Assembly (NCBI GenBank): GCA_002499705.1
Contig: DAMU01000090.1
Span: 1 to 5,953 of the forward strand
From: Euryarchaeota archaeon UBA91
GTDB taxonomy: Archaea > Thermoplasmatota > Poseidoniia > Poseidoniales > Poseidoniaceae
Reading direction: 5' to 3'
DNA length: 5,953 nt
Shown: positions 1-5,953 of the stretch, piece by piece
Position numbering within the stretch: position 1 is the first letter of the stretch
Layout of the letters: each line of letters starts with the position of its first letter
Position numbers and translations under genes: made by a program
The notes under the pieces: generated by a model
What the model saw: the letters and a program-made list of their open reading frames with translations, nothing else
Database searches by the model: none
What the model was told of the DNA's origin: nothing

Positions 1-59
1 GGGGCAGGATCAACAGAGCCATATTGGCTCACACCAGGCTTGCGATTCTGACTCGCCAT
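1..59 (-). CDS. Start of an unidentified gene downstream of mqnD (partial, runs off the left edge)
   Basis: An ATG at 59-57 on the minus strand opens a frame with no stop to the edge, reading MASQNRKPGVSQYGSVDPA. It begins 5 bp after the TGA of mqnD (67-65), the tight same-strand spacing expected of the next gene in an operon. The bases just before it (GAGTGAAGCTT, which includes the mqnD stop) give only a weak ribosome-binding signal, so translational coupling is plausible. Only 19 codons are visible and I recognise no family. By position it could be another quinone-pathway gene, but nothing in the residues shows that. A chance open frame of this length is possible. Confidence 0.5.
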   Translation of the reverse strand, partial: MASQNRKPGVSQYGSVDPA

Positions 60-64
60 AAGCT

Positions 65-949
65 TCACTCGCCTGAACCGATAAAAGACATGGCATCTGG
101 GTCAAAATCAGATTGAATCATACCCAACTCTTGCCCTTCACGGATAAATTGGCGAACTGAGGAACGACCTTCTTCTTGATAGTCAATAGTGCGATCGTTA
201 ACATACATGCCAACGAATTTACGATTCGTGTCATCATCAATACCTCGACCCCATTTTTTAGCAAATTCAAGTGCTTCATCGGGAGATTTTAGCGCATATT
301 CAATACTCATCTTCGTGTATTTTGTGATGTCTTCCATGACTTGTTGTCCGAGATCACGACGAACAACATTACCTCCCAGAGGCATAGGCCATCCGCCCGT
401 CTTTTCATTCCACCAAATCCCTAAGTCAAGGTGAACATGAAGGTCATTATCGACATATGTCAACTGACCCTCATGGATAATCAAACCACTTTTGTATGTA
501 CCATCGAGAATTCGAGGGATGATTTCGTCAAAGGGTACAACAGCAATGTCGCAATCACCCCAAGCGAGGCGAAGGCCAAGGTATGCACTGGTTTTGAGGC
601 CAGGGACAGCAATTGTTGAGGAACGGACATCGTCTGCAGATACACCCGAAAGAGATACAATCATTGGTCCATATCCTTCCCCCATGGACGCACCACAGTT
701 CATCAAGGAATAGTCATTCGATATTTCTGGAAAGGCATGTATAGAAACTGCAGATACTTCCAATTCGCAATTCATTGCTCTGTGATTAAGCGTCTCAATA
801 TCTTGTAATTCATGAACAAATTTGTAGCCCGGAGTAGGGAATGCACCAGTGGTCATTGCGTGAAACATAAATGCATCATCTGGGTCCGGCGAATGGCCAA
901 TACGTACAATCTTGTTGCCATCATCATCGAGAGGAAGGTGTGCCACCAT
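65..949 (-). CDS. mqnD: 1,4-dihydroxy-6-naphthoate synthase, MqnD
   Basis: MqnD converts cyclic dehypoxanthinyl futalosine to 1,4-dihydroxy-6-naphthoate, the naphthoquinone precursor in the futalosine menaquinone pathway. It is a soluble enzyme with a periplasmic-binding-protein-like fold. The 294-residue product has the family N-terminus RIGHSPDPDDAFMF (about 16-29), the DIETLN segment (50-55), GYGPMIVS (92-99), AVPGLKTSAYL (114-124), GLIIHE (155-160) and DLGIWW-EKTG (175-185). The His in IIHE (159) aligns by eye with the histidine proposed as catalytic base in the Thermus enzyme. The length is close to the usual 270-290. I chose the ATG at 949 because GGGAG lies 4 nt upstream (958-954) and only about 15 residues then precede the conserved start. 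An in-frame ATG at 997 would add 16 residues but has no clear ribosome-binding site. The gene is separated from mqnA/mqnE by an opposite-strand gene. Confidence 0.9.
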   Translation of the reverse strand: MVAHLPLDDDGNKIVRIGHSPDPDDAFMFHAMTTGAFPTPGYKFVHELQDIETLNHRAMNCELEVSAVSIHAFPEISNDYSLMNCGASMGEGYGPMIVSLSGVSADDVRSSTIAVPGLKTSAYLGLRLAWGDCDIAVVPFDEIIPRILDGTYKSGLIIHEGQLTYVDNDLHVHLDLGIWWNEKTGGWPMPLGGNVVRRDLGQQVMEDITKYTKMSIEYALKSPDEALEFAKKWGRGIDDDTNRKFVGMYVNDRTIDYQEEGRSSVRQFIREGQELGMIQSDFDPDAMSFIGSGE

Positions 950-1064
950 GATGCTCCCACATTGGCGTCCTTGATGAACCAACCGATAACATAACATCGT
1001 ATTGACTTTGAAACGAACGCCAAGTATTCAAGCCATGCCGTGAGTGGCCAAACGAGGCAGAGTC
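950..1064. promoter_or_regulatory. Divergent intergenic region between mqnD and the surface-protein gene
   Basis: This 115-bp spacer separates two genes transcribed away from each other, so it must hold the promoter of the plus-strand gene and probably that of mqnD. On the minus strand GGGAG (958-954) serves the mqnD ATG at 949. On the plus strand GAGG (1054-1057) lies 7 nt before the ATG at 1065. An AT-rich patch at about 985-1010 (ataacataacatcgtattga) is the only candidate for a TATA-like element, and it is not a convincing match to the archaeal consensus. I see no strong inverted repeat that would suggest an operator. The region is a promoter by position; no element is firmly identified. 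Confidence 0.45.
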
Positions 1065-3365
1065 ATGTTGACGGGATTTTCCAAATCCAAACTCCTGCTT
1101 TGTCTATTGGTGGCGGTTCTATGCATCACGCCCGCAAGTTCAGGGGAATATTCAGATATCGCATTCATCGATGCAACAATGACGCCGTCTGGTTCTGAAT
1201 CACGAACAACAGATATCAATCCAAATGGAAGTTTATTGGCAAGTGGATACGAGGGAATCGTGGCAATACATGATGCGGATTCTCTTGAACTGATACAGTA
1301 TTTTGAGATTGAAAGTGATGTAATGGATGTAGAATTTTCACCTGATGGCTCTAAACTTGCATTCACGCGCTCTGGAACATCTGCCGATACAGATACTACG
1401 CAAATCCTCGACATCGAATCCATGTCACTCATGGGCAAGGAGCACGGATCAAGTTCACAGCCGCTAACTGTACAATGGTCTGTTGACGGGAATCTTCTTG
1501 CGGTTCCCAACAGCAACAAAGGTGTCGACATCATACGATTTTCCGACATGCAGATTGACATGACTATGAACGGAGAGCACAATGCACGTGTAACGTGTAT
1601 CTCTTATTCAACGCTCGGAGAATACATGCTTACTGGAGACGAGTCTGGACGAGTGGTGATGTGGGATTCTGATGGAAATCCGACAGGCAAAGTTTGGGCT
1701 TTAGATTCAAGTATTGAAGAATGCAGTTTTGACTCAAGCGATAATCGATTCGCAGTTCTAACTGCTGAAGGTGGCTTGAGTACATGGGCGTTTGCGGGCG
1801 GCAGTATTGGAAACATGACGCTGGAGGAAGGTTCGGCATTGAAGTGGTCATCTGATAACAGCCTCTTGCACGTATTGGAAGGAGGAAACGAACCCCGAAT
1901 ATTAACGATTGATTCAACAACTCTTGAGAAGACAGGATCTATCTATCTGGCGCACAAAGCTCTGGATTTTTCGCTAAAGGAAAATGAATTTGGAACGAGA
2001 GAAGCCGTGTATGTTGCTACGAACACTGGCCATATAGCTGTATACGGCGCAATGGATATCCCGGAAGGTTACGGTGAAAGTGGTTCAGACCTTGACGGAG
2101 ATAATGTCCCTGATACATATGACAATGATGATGACGGCGATTCAATACTAGACGAACTTGATAATAATTGTCAATCCGTGAATCAACTGTGCAGTAAGAC
2201 GCCAGACATTTCTAAAATTCGAAGTGTTAGCATCATGGTTAATTCAACAACATTTACTGTTCGAGACACTTTTACTCTCGATTCAGAAACTTCGTCGATC
2301 ATGAGAAACCTTTCTCGAAAGTCATTAATTGCTGATGCACAACTCAGTCAAGCAGAAGAAAGCCTCTTTGCTCAATCTATCTGCCAAAATATGAACAAGA
2401 ACCATTTTATGAGTTCTTGGAAGAATGTGATTCAACTTACGTCTGGGCAGCTCACAGACGGCCATGTGGAATGTGAGGTCGAACAAGGCATGACCCTGGT
2501 GGCACAAATAGACTATACAACCCAAGTATCAGTCACTTTTGTGCTGGTGTATAATCTCAGTGAGCAATTAACACATCCATTCGAATTCACACTCCAATCC
2601 CAACCAACTGCTACAGATTCATCACTCGCCCAACATGCAGAAATGCATCCGATTGATGTGACAGCTAAGAGTTCGGACTCATCTCCCGTCTACTGGTCAC
2701 CATGGTGGATTATCGAAGGGGAATTGACGATATCACTAGAAGAAGAATTGGAAGAAGAACCAAGTTTCTTTGGTAAAGTTGTTGATGGGTTTATTGATTA
2801 CCCGATACTCTTTGTGCCCGTTTTCGCTTTCTTCATTGTAGCCTTGCTTGGCTTGATAAGAAGGAAAAATGCAATTGACCTTGACTTCGATGATGACGTA
2901 GCTGAACCTCGAGAAGACGAAGAAGAACATGATGATCAGGATTCAGATACTGAAGATGATGATTTCATTGAAGAGGACATCGAACAGAGTGAATCAACAC
3001 CAACGAAAGTAGTTCGGAAACCTGAAGCTGAACCCTCAGTAGTTGAACGACGCACGGCAAGAAGAAATCCCTATGGTGATGATGATTCAATCGAGAGTGA
3101 AGCAACACGAAGGAAAGTAGTTCGAAAACCAAAGTCAGATGTTCAAACCCCTGTAATTGCTCGACGAAAGGGAAGGAAAAATCCCTATGATGATGACGGT
3201 CCAATTACGAAAGTGAAGCGTCGACGACTTGACAGTGGAGTTTCATCTCAAACATCAGCAGCTCAAGGCATGAAAGCGAGCAAGAGAAAAATTGTTTCTC
3301 CAACGAAAAAAACTGGTGATGTTAAGACACGTCGTGTCAAAACATACTCAGAAAAAGATGAATAA
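1065..3365 (+). CDS. Membrane-anchored surface protein: beta-propeller-like (WD40-type) ectodomain, calcium-binding Asp-rich linker, one TM helix, charged cytoplasmic tail
   Basis: The 766-residue product is an envelope protein of unknown job. Residues 1-27 look like a signal peptide: lysines at 7 and 9, hydrophobic core 10-21, small residues ASSG at 24-27. Residues about 45-325 contain WD40/YVTN-like repeats, with pieces such as DINPNGSLLASG, EFSPDGSKLAF, QWSVDGNLLAV and TGDESGRVVMWDSDG. Residues 342-369 (DLDGDNVPD, then DNDDDGDSILDELDNNC) match thrombospondin-type-3 calcium-binding repeats. A second, unrecognised extracellular region (about 380-570) has Cys440 and Cys470. A membrane helix at about 579-598 is followed by RRK, which places the C-terminus inside the cell. 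The tail has an acidic block (605-641) and then basic repeats (647-766). I prefer the ATG at 1065, preceded by GAGG at 1054-1057. An in-frame GTG at 1044 would add 7 residues before the signal peptide. This architecture is typical of Marine Group II-like archaea. A sensor, scaffold or adhesion role is possible but not shown. Confidence 0.85.
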   Translation: MLTGFSKSKLLLCLLVAVLCITPASSGEYSDIAFIDATMTPSGSESRTTDINPNGSLLASGYEGIVAIHDADSLELIQYFEIESDVMDVEFSPDGSKLAFTRSGTSADTDTTQILDIESMSLMGKEHGSSSQPLTVQWSVDGNLLAVPNSNKGVDIIRFSDMQIDMTMNGEHNARVTCISYSTLGEYMLTGDESGRVVMWDSDGNPTGKVWALDSSIEECSFDSSDNRFAVLTAEGGLSTWAFAGGSIGNMTLEEGSALKWSSDNSLLHVLEGGNEPRILTIDSTTLEKTGSIYLAHKALDFSLKENEFGTREAVYVATNTGHIAVYGAMDIPEGYGESGSDLDGDNVPDTYDNDDDGDSILDELDNNCQSVNQLCSKTPDISKIRSVSIMVNSTTFTVRDTFTLDSETSSIMRNLSRKSLIADAQLSQAEESLFAQSICQNMNKNHFMSSWKNVIQLTSGQLTDGHVECEVEQGMTLVAQIDYTTQVSVTFVLVYNLSEQLTHPFEFTLQSQPTATDSSLAQHAEMHPIDVTAKSSDSSPVYWSPWWIIEGELTISLEEELEEEPSFFGKVVDGFIDYPILFVPVFAFFIVALLGLIRRKNAIDLDFDDDVAEPREDEEEHDDQDSDTEDDDFIEEDIEQSESTPTKVVRKPEAEPSVVERRTARRNPYGDDDSIESEATRRKVVRKPKSDVQTPVIARRKGRKNPYDDDGPITKVKRRRLDSGVSSQTSAAQGMKASKRKIVSPTKKTGDVKTRRVKTYSEKDE
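3005..3190 (+). repeat. Imperfect tandem duplication coding for the KVVRKP...NPY(G)DDD unit
   Basis: Inside the cytoplasmic tail of the surface protein, two diverged units of about 36 codons follow each other. The 18 bases at 3005-3022 match 3113-3130 with one mismatch, and AAATCCCTATG at 3065-3075 recurs at 3179-3189. The protein units both read KVVRKP, then about 14-16 residues with RR/RK pairs, then NPY and an Asp run (648-674 and 684-711). The second unit carries two extra residues between the motifs. The repeat looks like an old in-frame duplication kept for its protein sequence. Confidence 0.75.
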
Positions 3366-3382
3366 CAAATTGAATGATTCCA

Positions 3383-4180
3383 TCACCAAGCAAACTCGGC
3401 TCCATTCGAAAGTTTACATGCTTCAACGAGGAACTGGTTAAGCCCGTCAAGATGCTCTTGGTCGATTCGATTAAACACCTCGCCAAAATAACGGTCAAGG
3501 CGTTCATAGTCCAATTCTGAACGAGACTGTGCCCAGTGTATGACCTGTTTTCGACGCTCTTGACTTTGTTCAAAGAGTCGTAAATTTTGAGTAAGCATCC
3601 CCTGAGCAATTTTTAGTGATTCAACGGGTGTATCTCTGCGTGCGGCAAACACTCCAAACACCATTGGCTTTTGAGTGAAATTCAGCCAATCCGTCCCGAG
3701 ATCAAGTTGAACTGATTTCGGATTCTCCTTAGCGCCTTCCAGTGCTCGGTCACCAATAAGTAAGGCACCATCGCATTTTTCCAGCATACTCTCGAGGTCA
3801 GGCCCCATGAGTAAAAGCTCGGGTTGAAGATTACGTTTTTCTAATAAATACTTCAGAAGTTGAACTGATGTTGCTGAATCTGTTGGAAGAGCAATGGTTT
3901 TCATTTTTTCGAGAGACATGTTACCAAAGACCAGAACACTCCCTACTTCACCGCGACTGCTAATCCCAATTTCAGGCAAGAGAACCAATTCGTCTGCATG
4001 ACGGGCATAATCTGCAGCAGGAATTGGTGCCAGAATGCAGTCTTTACGTAACAAATGACCCGTCAACCACGCTGGAGGTGCTGGTAAGACATCCCATTGC
4101 TCTTCTATCCCGTAAAAGAGTGGGTCGCAATTTAGGAAAGCAACTCTCCCAATTGTTTTCATCCAGCGTGGGCTCTCCAT
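3383..4180 (-). CDS. mqnA: Chorismate dehydratase, MqnA
   Basis: MqnA removes water from chorismate to give 3-[(1-carboxyvinyl)oxy]benzoate, the committed first step of the futalosine menaquinone route. It is a cytosolic enzyme related in fold to MqnD. The 265-residue product is of normal family length and shows GRVAFLNCDPLFYGIE (11-26), LTGHLLRKDCILAPIPAADYA (39-59, with the Pro-Ala-Ala-Asp turn), ISSRGEVGSVLVF (73-85), ALPTDSATSVQLL (97-109), ALLIGDRAL (139-147) and DLGTDWLNFTQKPMVFGVFAAR (160-181, read in two blocks). Asn17 sits where a substrate-contacting Asn has been described in MqnA enzymes. It starts 9 bp after the mqnE stop, so the two are probably co-transcribed and translationally coupled. 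A second ATG at 4162 (MKTIGRV) fits the family start equally well, and neither has a strong ribosome-binding site. It ends 17 bp from the convergent surface-protein gene. Confidence 0.92.
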   Translation of the reverse strand: MESPRWMKTIGRVAFLNCDPLFYGIEEQWDVLPAPPAWLTGHLLRKDCILAPIPAADYARHADELVLLPEIGISSRGEVGSVLVFGNMSLEKMKTIALPTDSATSVQLLKYLLEKRNLQPELLLMGPDLESMLEKCDGALLIGDRALEGAKENPKSVQLDLGTDWLNFTQKPMVFGVFAARRDTPVESLKIAQGMLTQNLRLFEQSQERRKQVIHWAQSRSELDYERLDRYFGEVFNRIDQEHLDGLNQFLVEACKLSNGAEFAW

Positions 4181-4189
4181 ACCATCAAC

Positions 4190-5404
4190 TCAAAGATTTG
4201 CCATTTTCAATTTCTTACGTCGTTTCGGTTCTGGAGGTACAAATATTTCAAAACGCTCATACGTAGTGTTACGTTGAACTGGAATACAACCTGCATCTTT
4301 GATTAGTCGAGCGAGACGAATTCGATCATGATCTAAAGGCGTAGTAGAGCCAGCCAAGTGCATAATGGATTCCTTTTGGACTGTGCCGTCAATATCATCT
4401 GCACCGTATTGCAGTGCAAGTTCTGCCAATTCATCTCCGATATTCATTCGATACGCTTTGATGTGCGGTATCGAATCGAGCATAAGACGAGAAATTGCAA
4501 TTGTTCGCAAAATCTCGCTACCTGTAGCAAGTTGTGCTTCTGGAAGACGGGTGTCGTCAGGTAAGAAGGGATAGGGGACAAAGCACTGGAAACCATTGGT
4601 ATCATCATTGAGTTCTCGCAATTGAATCATGTGCATGAGGCGTTGCTCAATAGTTTCAATTGTTCCAAAAAGCATCGTGCAATTCGTTGGAATACCAAGT
4701 TCATGTGCAGCCCTGTGGATTTCAAGATATTCAGAGGAACTTTCCTTGCCGTTACAGATGATTGCGCGAACACCATCATCTAAAATTTCGGCACCTCCAC
4801 CGGGGAGAGACCCTAAGCCTGCTGATTTCAATCTCGATAATGTCTCTGAATATGTCAGATTAGAGAGTTGGGAAAGGTGTTTAATTTCAACAGCAGTGAG
4901 GGCTTTAATGGAGATGTGAGGGAATCTGCTTTTGGACTCCTTGAACAGTGCTTCATAATGCTCAACGCCCCAATCCGGGTGAAGACCGCCCACTGAATGG
5001 ACTTCATCTACGAAATCGGCATACTGGGCCAAATCTTCTACGTATGCTTCTACATCAAGGGCGTAAGCATCTTTTGCACGCTTTGAACGGCGGAAGGCGC
5101 AAAATTTGCATGCCAATACACATACATTCGTCTGGTTAACATGGACGTTTGAATTAAAAAATGCATACTTGCCAAATCGAGAAATACGCACGCAATTTGA
5201 AAGACGTCCTACCTCCGGAAGGTTCGGATGAGAATAGAGCAATAAGCCGTCTTCAAGCGAAAGACGTTCACCATTAGCAATTTTTTGAGCCAGTGGGCGA
5301 ATCGGTTCACTCCACGATGAGAGGTCACCAACTTCTGAAGGAAGAATATCTCTCCATTTCACATTACTACCAGCATCTTGGGTGGATGATTCCCACGCTG
5401 ACAT
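4190..5404 (-). CDS. mqnE: Aminofutalosine synthase, radical SAM enzyme MqnE
   Basis: MqnE uses a [4Fe-4S] cluster and S-adenosylmethionine to join the 5'-deoxyadenosyl radical to the MqnA product, giving 6-amino-6-deoxyfutalosine. The 404-residue product has the cluster motif CVLACKFC (Cys95, Cys99, Cys102; CX3CX2C). It also has EVHSVGGLHPD (134-144), KALTAVEI (167-174), SLPGGGAEI (199-207), TMLFGTIET (243-251), ELNDDTNGFQCFVPYPF (264-280) and GADDIDGTV (334-342). The IVGGLHP-like and TAVEI blocks separate it from the sister enzyme MqnC, which usually has QGGLNP-like and SPPEI-like blocks. GERLSLEDGLLL (45-56) matches the usual N-terminal helix, so about 40 residues precede the family core. 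The C-terminus carries an extra basic stretch, PEPKRRKKLK (391-400). The start ATG at 5404 has only a weak AGG 7 nt upstream. It is followed 9 bp later by mqnA, giving consecutive pathway steps in one unit. Confidence 0.9.
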   Translation of the reverse strand: MSAWESSTQDAGSNVKWRDILPSEVGDLSSWSEPIRPLAQKIANGERLSLEDGLLLYSHPNLPEVGRLSNCVRISRFGKYAFFNSNVHVNQTNVCVLACKFCAFRRSKRAKDAYALDVEAYVEDLAQYADFVDEVHSVGGLHPDWGVEHYEALFKESKSRFPHISIKALTAVEIKHLSQLSNLTYSETLSRLKSAGLGSLPGGGAEILDDGVRAIICNGKESSSEYLEIHRAAHELGIPTNCTMLFGTIETIEQRLMHMIQLRELNDDTNGFQCFVPYPFLPDDTRLPEAQLATGSEILRTIAISRLMLDSIPHIKAYRMNIGDELAELALQYGADDIDGTVQKESIMHLAGSTTPLDHDRIRLARLIKDAGCIPVQRNTTYERFEIFVPPEPKRRKKLKMANL

Positions 5405-5461
5405 GTCTTAACCTGTAGGACTTCATTCTTCAAGATGTGGTTGGCACCATATGATGGAAAA
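5405..5461 (-). other. Short spacer between the cation ATPase gene and mqnE
   Basis: These 57 bp separate the ATPase stop (5464-5462) from the mqnE start on the same strand. On the minus strand the ATPase stop is followed directly by TTTT, which could be a weak oligo-T archaeal terminator. An AT-rich patch (TCATATGG) could be part of a promoter, and AGG (5414-5412) precedes the mqnE ATG by 7 nt. None of these is strong. The sequence does not decide whether mqnE has its own promoter or is read through from the ATPase gene. Confidence 0.3.
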
Positions 5462-5953
5462 TTAATTTTTGACAGCAAAAACACGAGAACTTATGATGAA
5501 TTTTCTAAACTCTTCGATGATGAAAACGGCAGATGCAACCAGTGTAACAACAATCCAATCCGTCCTTTCAAGACTCATCGTCGAAAGCAAATCGCCAATT
5601 TGGATACCAACGAATGGTATCGGTAGCGTTGAAAACTGGACGAAGAAGAGAAGCAGAGCAAAGGAGATCATTATCGCTAAATTGATTGCCTTATTGGAGA
5701 ATATTCCAAGCTTGAATACGCTCTCATCGCTTGAACGACAATTAATCACGTTAAACAATTGATACACAATAAACACCGTAAACGTCATTGTTTGAGCATA
5801 AGCGAACTTGTCATCAGCATACTGTTGGGCGCCGGTATAATCGCCAGATTCACACAGAGCCATGTCGTAGCCAGTAAACGTGCTCATATCGGTCAATGGA
5901 GCAACTTCACACGCTTCTGGATTGATTCCACCACCAGCGAGGTAAAAGACCAG
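5462..5953 (-). CDS. P-type cation-transporting ATPase, probably Ca2+ type, C-terminal membrane part (partial)
   Basis: The frame is open to the right edge and gives 163 C-terminal residues, beginning LVFYLAGGGINPEACEV. It matches the C-terminal transmembrane domain of P2-type ATPases (Cation_ATPase_C): AYAQTMTFTVFIVYQLFNVINCRS (51-74, read in two blocks) is the M8 signature, FKLGIFSNK leads into M9 (about 90-106), and SLERTDWIVV...EEFRKF is M10 and its end (about 127-152). Such pumps use ATP to export Ca2+ or related cations across the membrane. The nucleotide-binding, phosphorylation and actuator domains would lie beyond 5953, so ion specificity cannot be read here. The loop before M8 (about 8-49) is acidic and holds two cysteines (15 and 34), on the outer face if topology is standard. 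A TTG at 5896 is an internal Leu codon, not a start. Confidence 0.85.
   Translation of the reverse strand: MVFYLAGGGINPEACEVAPLTDMSTFTGYDMALCESGDYTGAQQYADDKFAYAQTMTFTVFIVYQLFNVINCRSSDESVFKLGIFSNKAINLAIMISFALLLFFVQFSTLPIPFVGIQIGDLLSTMSLERTDWIVVTLVASAVFIIEEFRKFIISSRVFAVKN

Noticed and set aside
1003..1031. Bacterial-type promoter TTGACT, 17-bp spacer, TATTCA on the plus strand
   Set aside because: The -10 match is poor and the gene style points to an archaeon, where sigma70 boxes would not apply. It is probably chance.
1065..1130. Lipoprotein signal at Cys20 of the surface protein
   Set aside because: The residues before the Cys (A-V-L) do not match a lipobox, which needs a small residue directly before Cys. 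The Cys lies within the hydrophobic core, and the C-terminal TM helix already anchors the protein.
1028..1582. Long open frame of 184 codons on the minus strand, opposite the surface-protein gene
   Set aside because: It is antisense to the signal peptide and propeller region, has Ser/Pro/Met-rich shadow-like composition and no recognisable motif.
3366..3382. Terminator hairpin in the convergent gap
   Set aside because: The 17-bp gap has no inverted repeat or T-run strong enough to call.
4190..5404. Assignment as MqnC, or as CofG/CofH of F420 synthesis
   Set aside because: The VGGLHP and TAVEI blocks and the gene order next to mqnA fit MqnE. MqnC- and Cof-specific blocks are not seen.
5462..5896. 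Treating the right-hand gene as a complete 144-residue protein starting at 5896
   Set aside because: The codon at 5896-5894 is TTG within an open frame that continues to the window edge. The product begins mid-domain of a P-type ATPase, so it is a truncated view of a longer gene.

Overview
The window looks like a chromosomal stretch from an uncultured planktonic archaeon, most likely of the Marine Group II/III (Poseidoniia, Thermoplasmatota) type. This is inferred from gene style, not from a marker gene. The main clue is the plus-strand gene: a secreted beta-propeller-like ectodomain, a thrombospondin-type-3 Asp/Asn-rich calcium-binding stretch, one C-terminal membrane helix and a long cytoplasmic tail of acidic and basic blocks. 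Base composition is moderate. No rRNA, tRNA, CRISPR array, insertion sequence or phage gene was seen.

Layout, left to right. Positions 1-59 (minus) hold the first codons of a gene that leaves the window. Positions 65-949 (minus) encode MqnD. Positions 950-1064 are a divergent intergenic region. Positions 1065-3365 (plus) encode the large membrane-anchored surface protein. After a 17-bp convergent gap, 3383-4180 (minus) encodes MqnA and 4190-5404 (minus) encodes the radical-SAM enzyme MqnE, 9 bp apart and probably in one transcript. Positions 5405-5461 are a short spacer. Positions 5462-5953 (minus) are the C-terminal membrane part of a P-type cation ATPase, probably of the Ca2+ type, whose N-terminal part lies beyond the right edge.

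MqnA, MqnE and MqnD belong to one pathway, the futalosine route to menaquinone. MqnA dehydrates chorismate, MqnE makes aminofutalosine, and MqnD releases 1,4-dihydroxy-6-naphthoate after the cyclisation step. The middle steps (MqnC and the futalosine-processing enzymes) are not visible here. The surface-protein gene sits on the opposite strand between mqnA and mqnD, so the quinone genes form two separate minus-strand units. No clearly new multi-gene system is evident. The least explained item is the surface protein, with its duplicated cytoplasmic tail motif.
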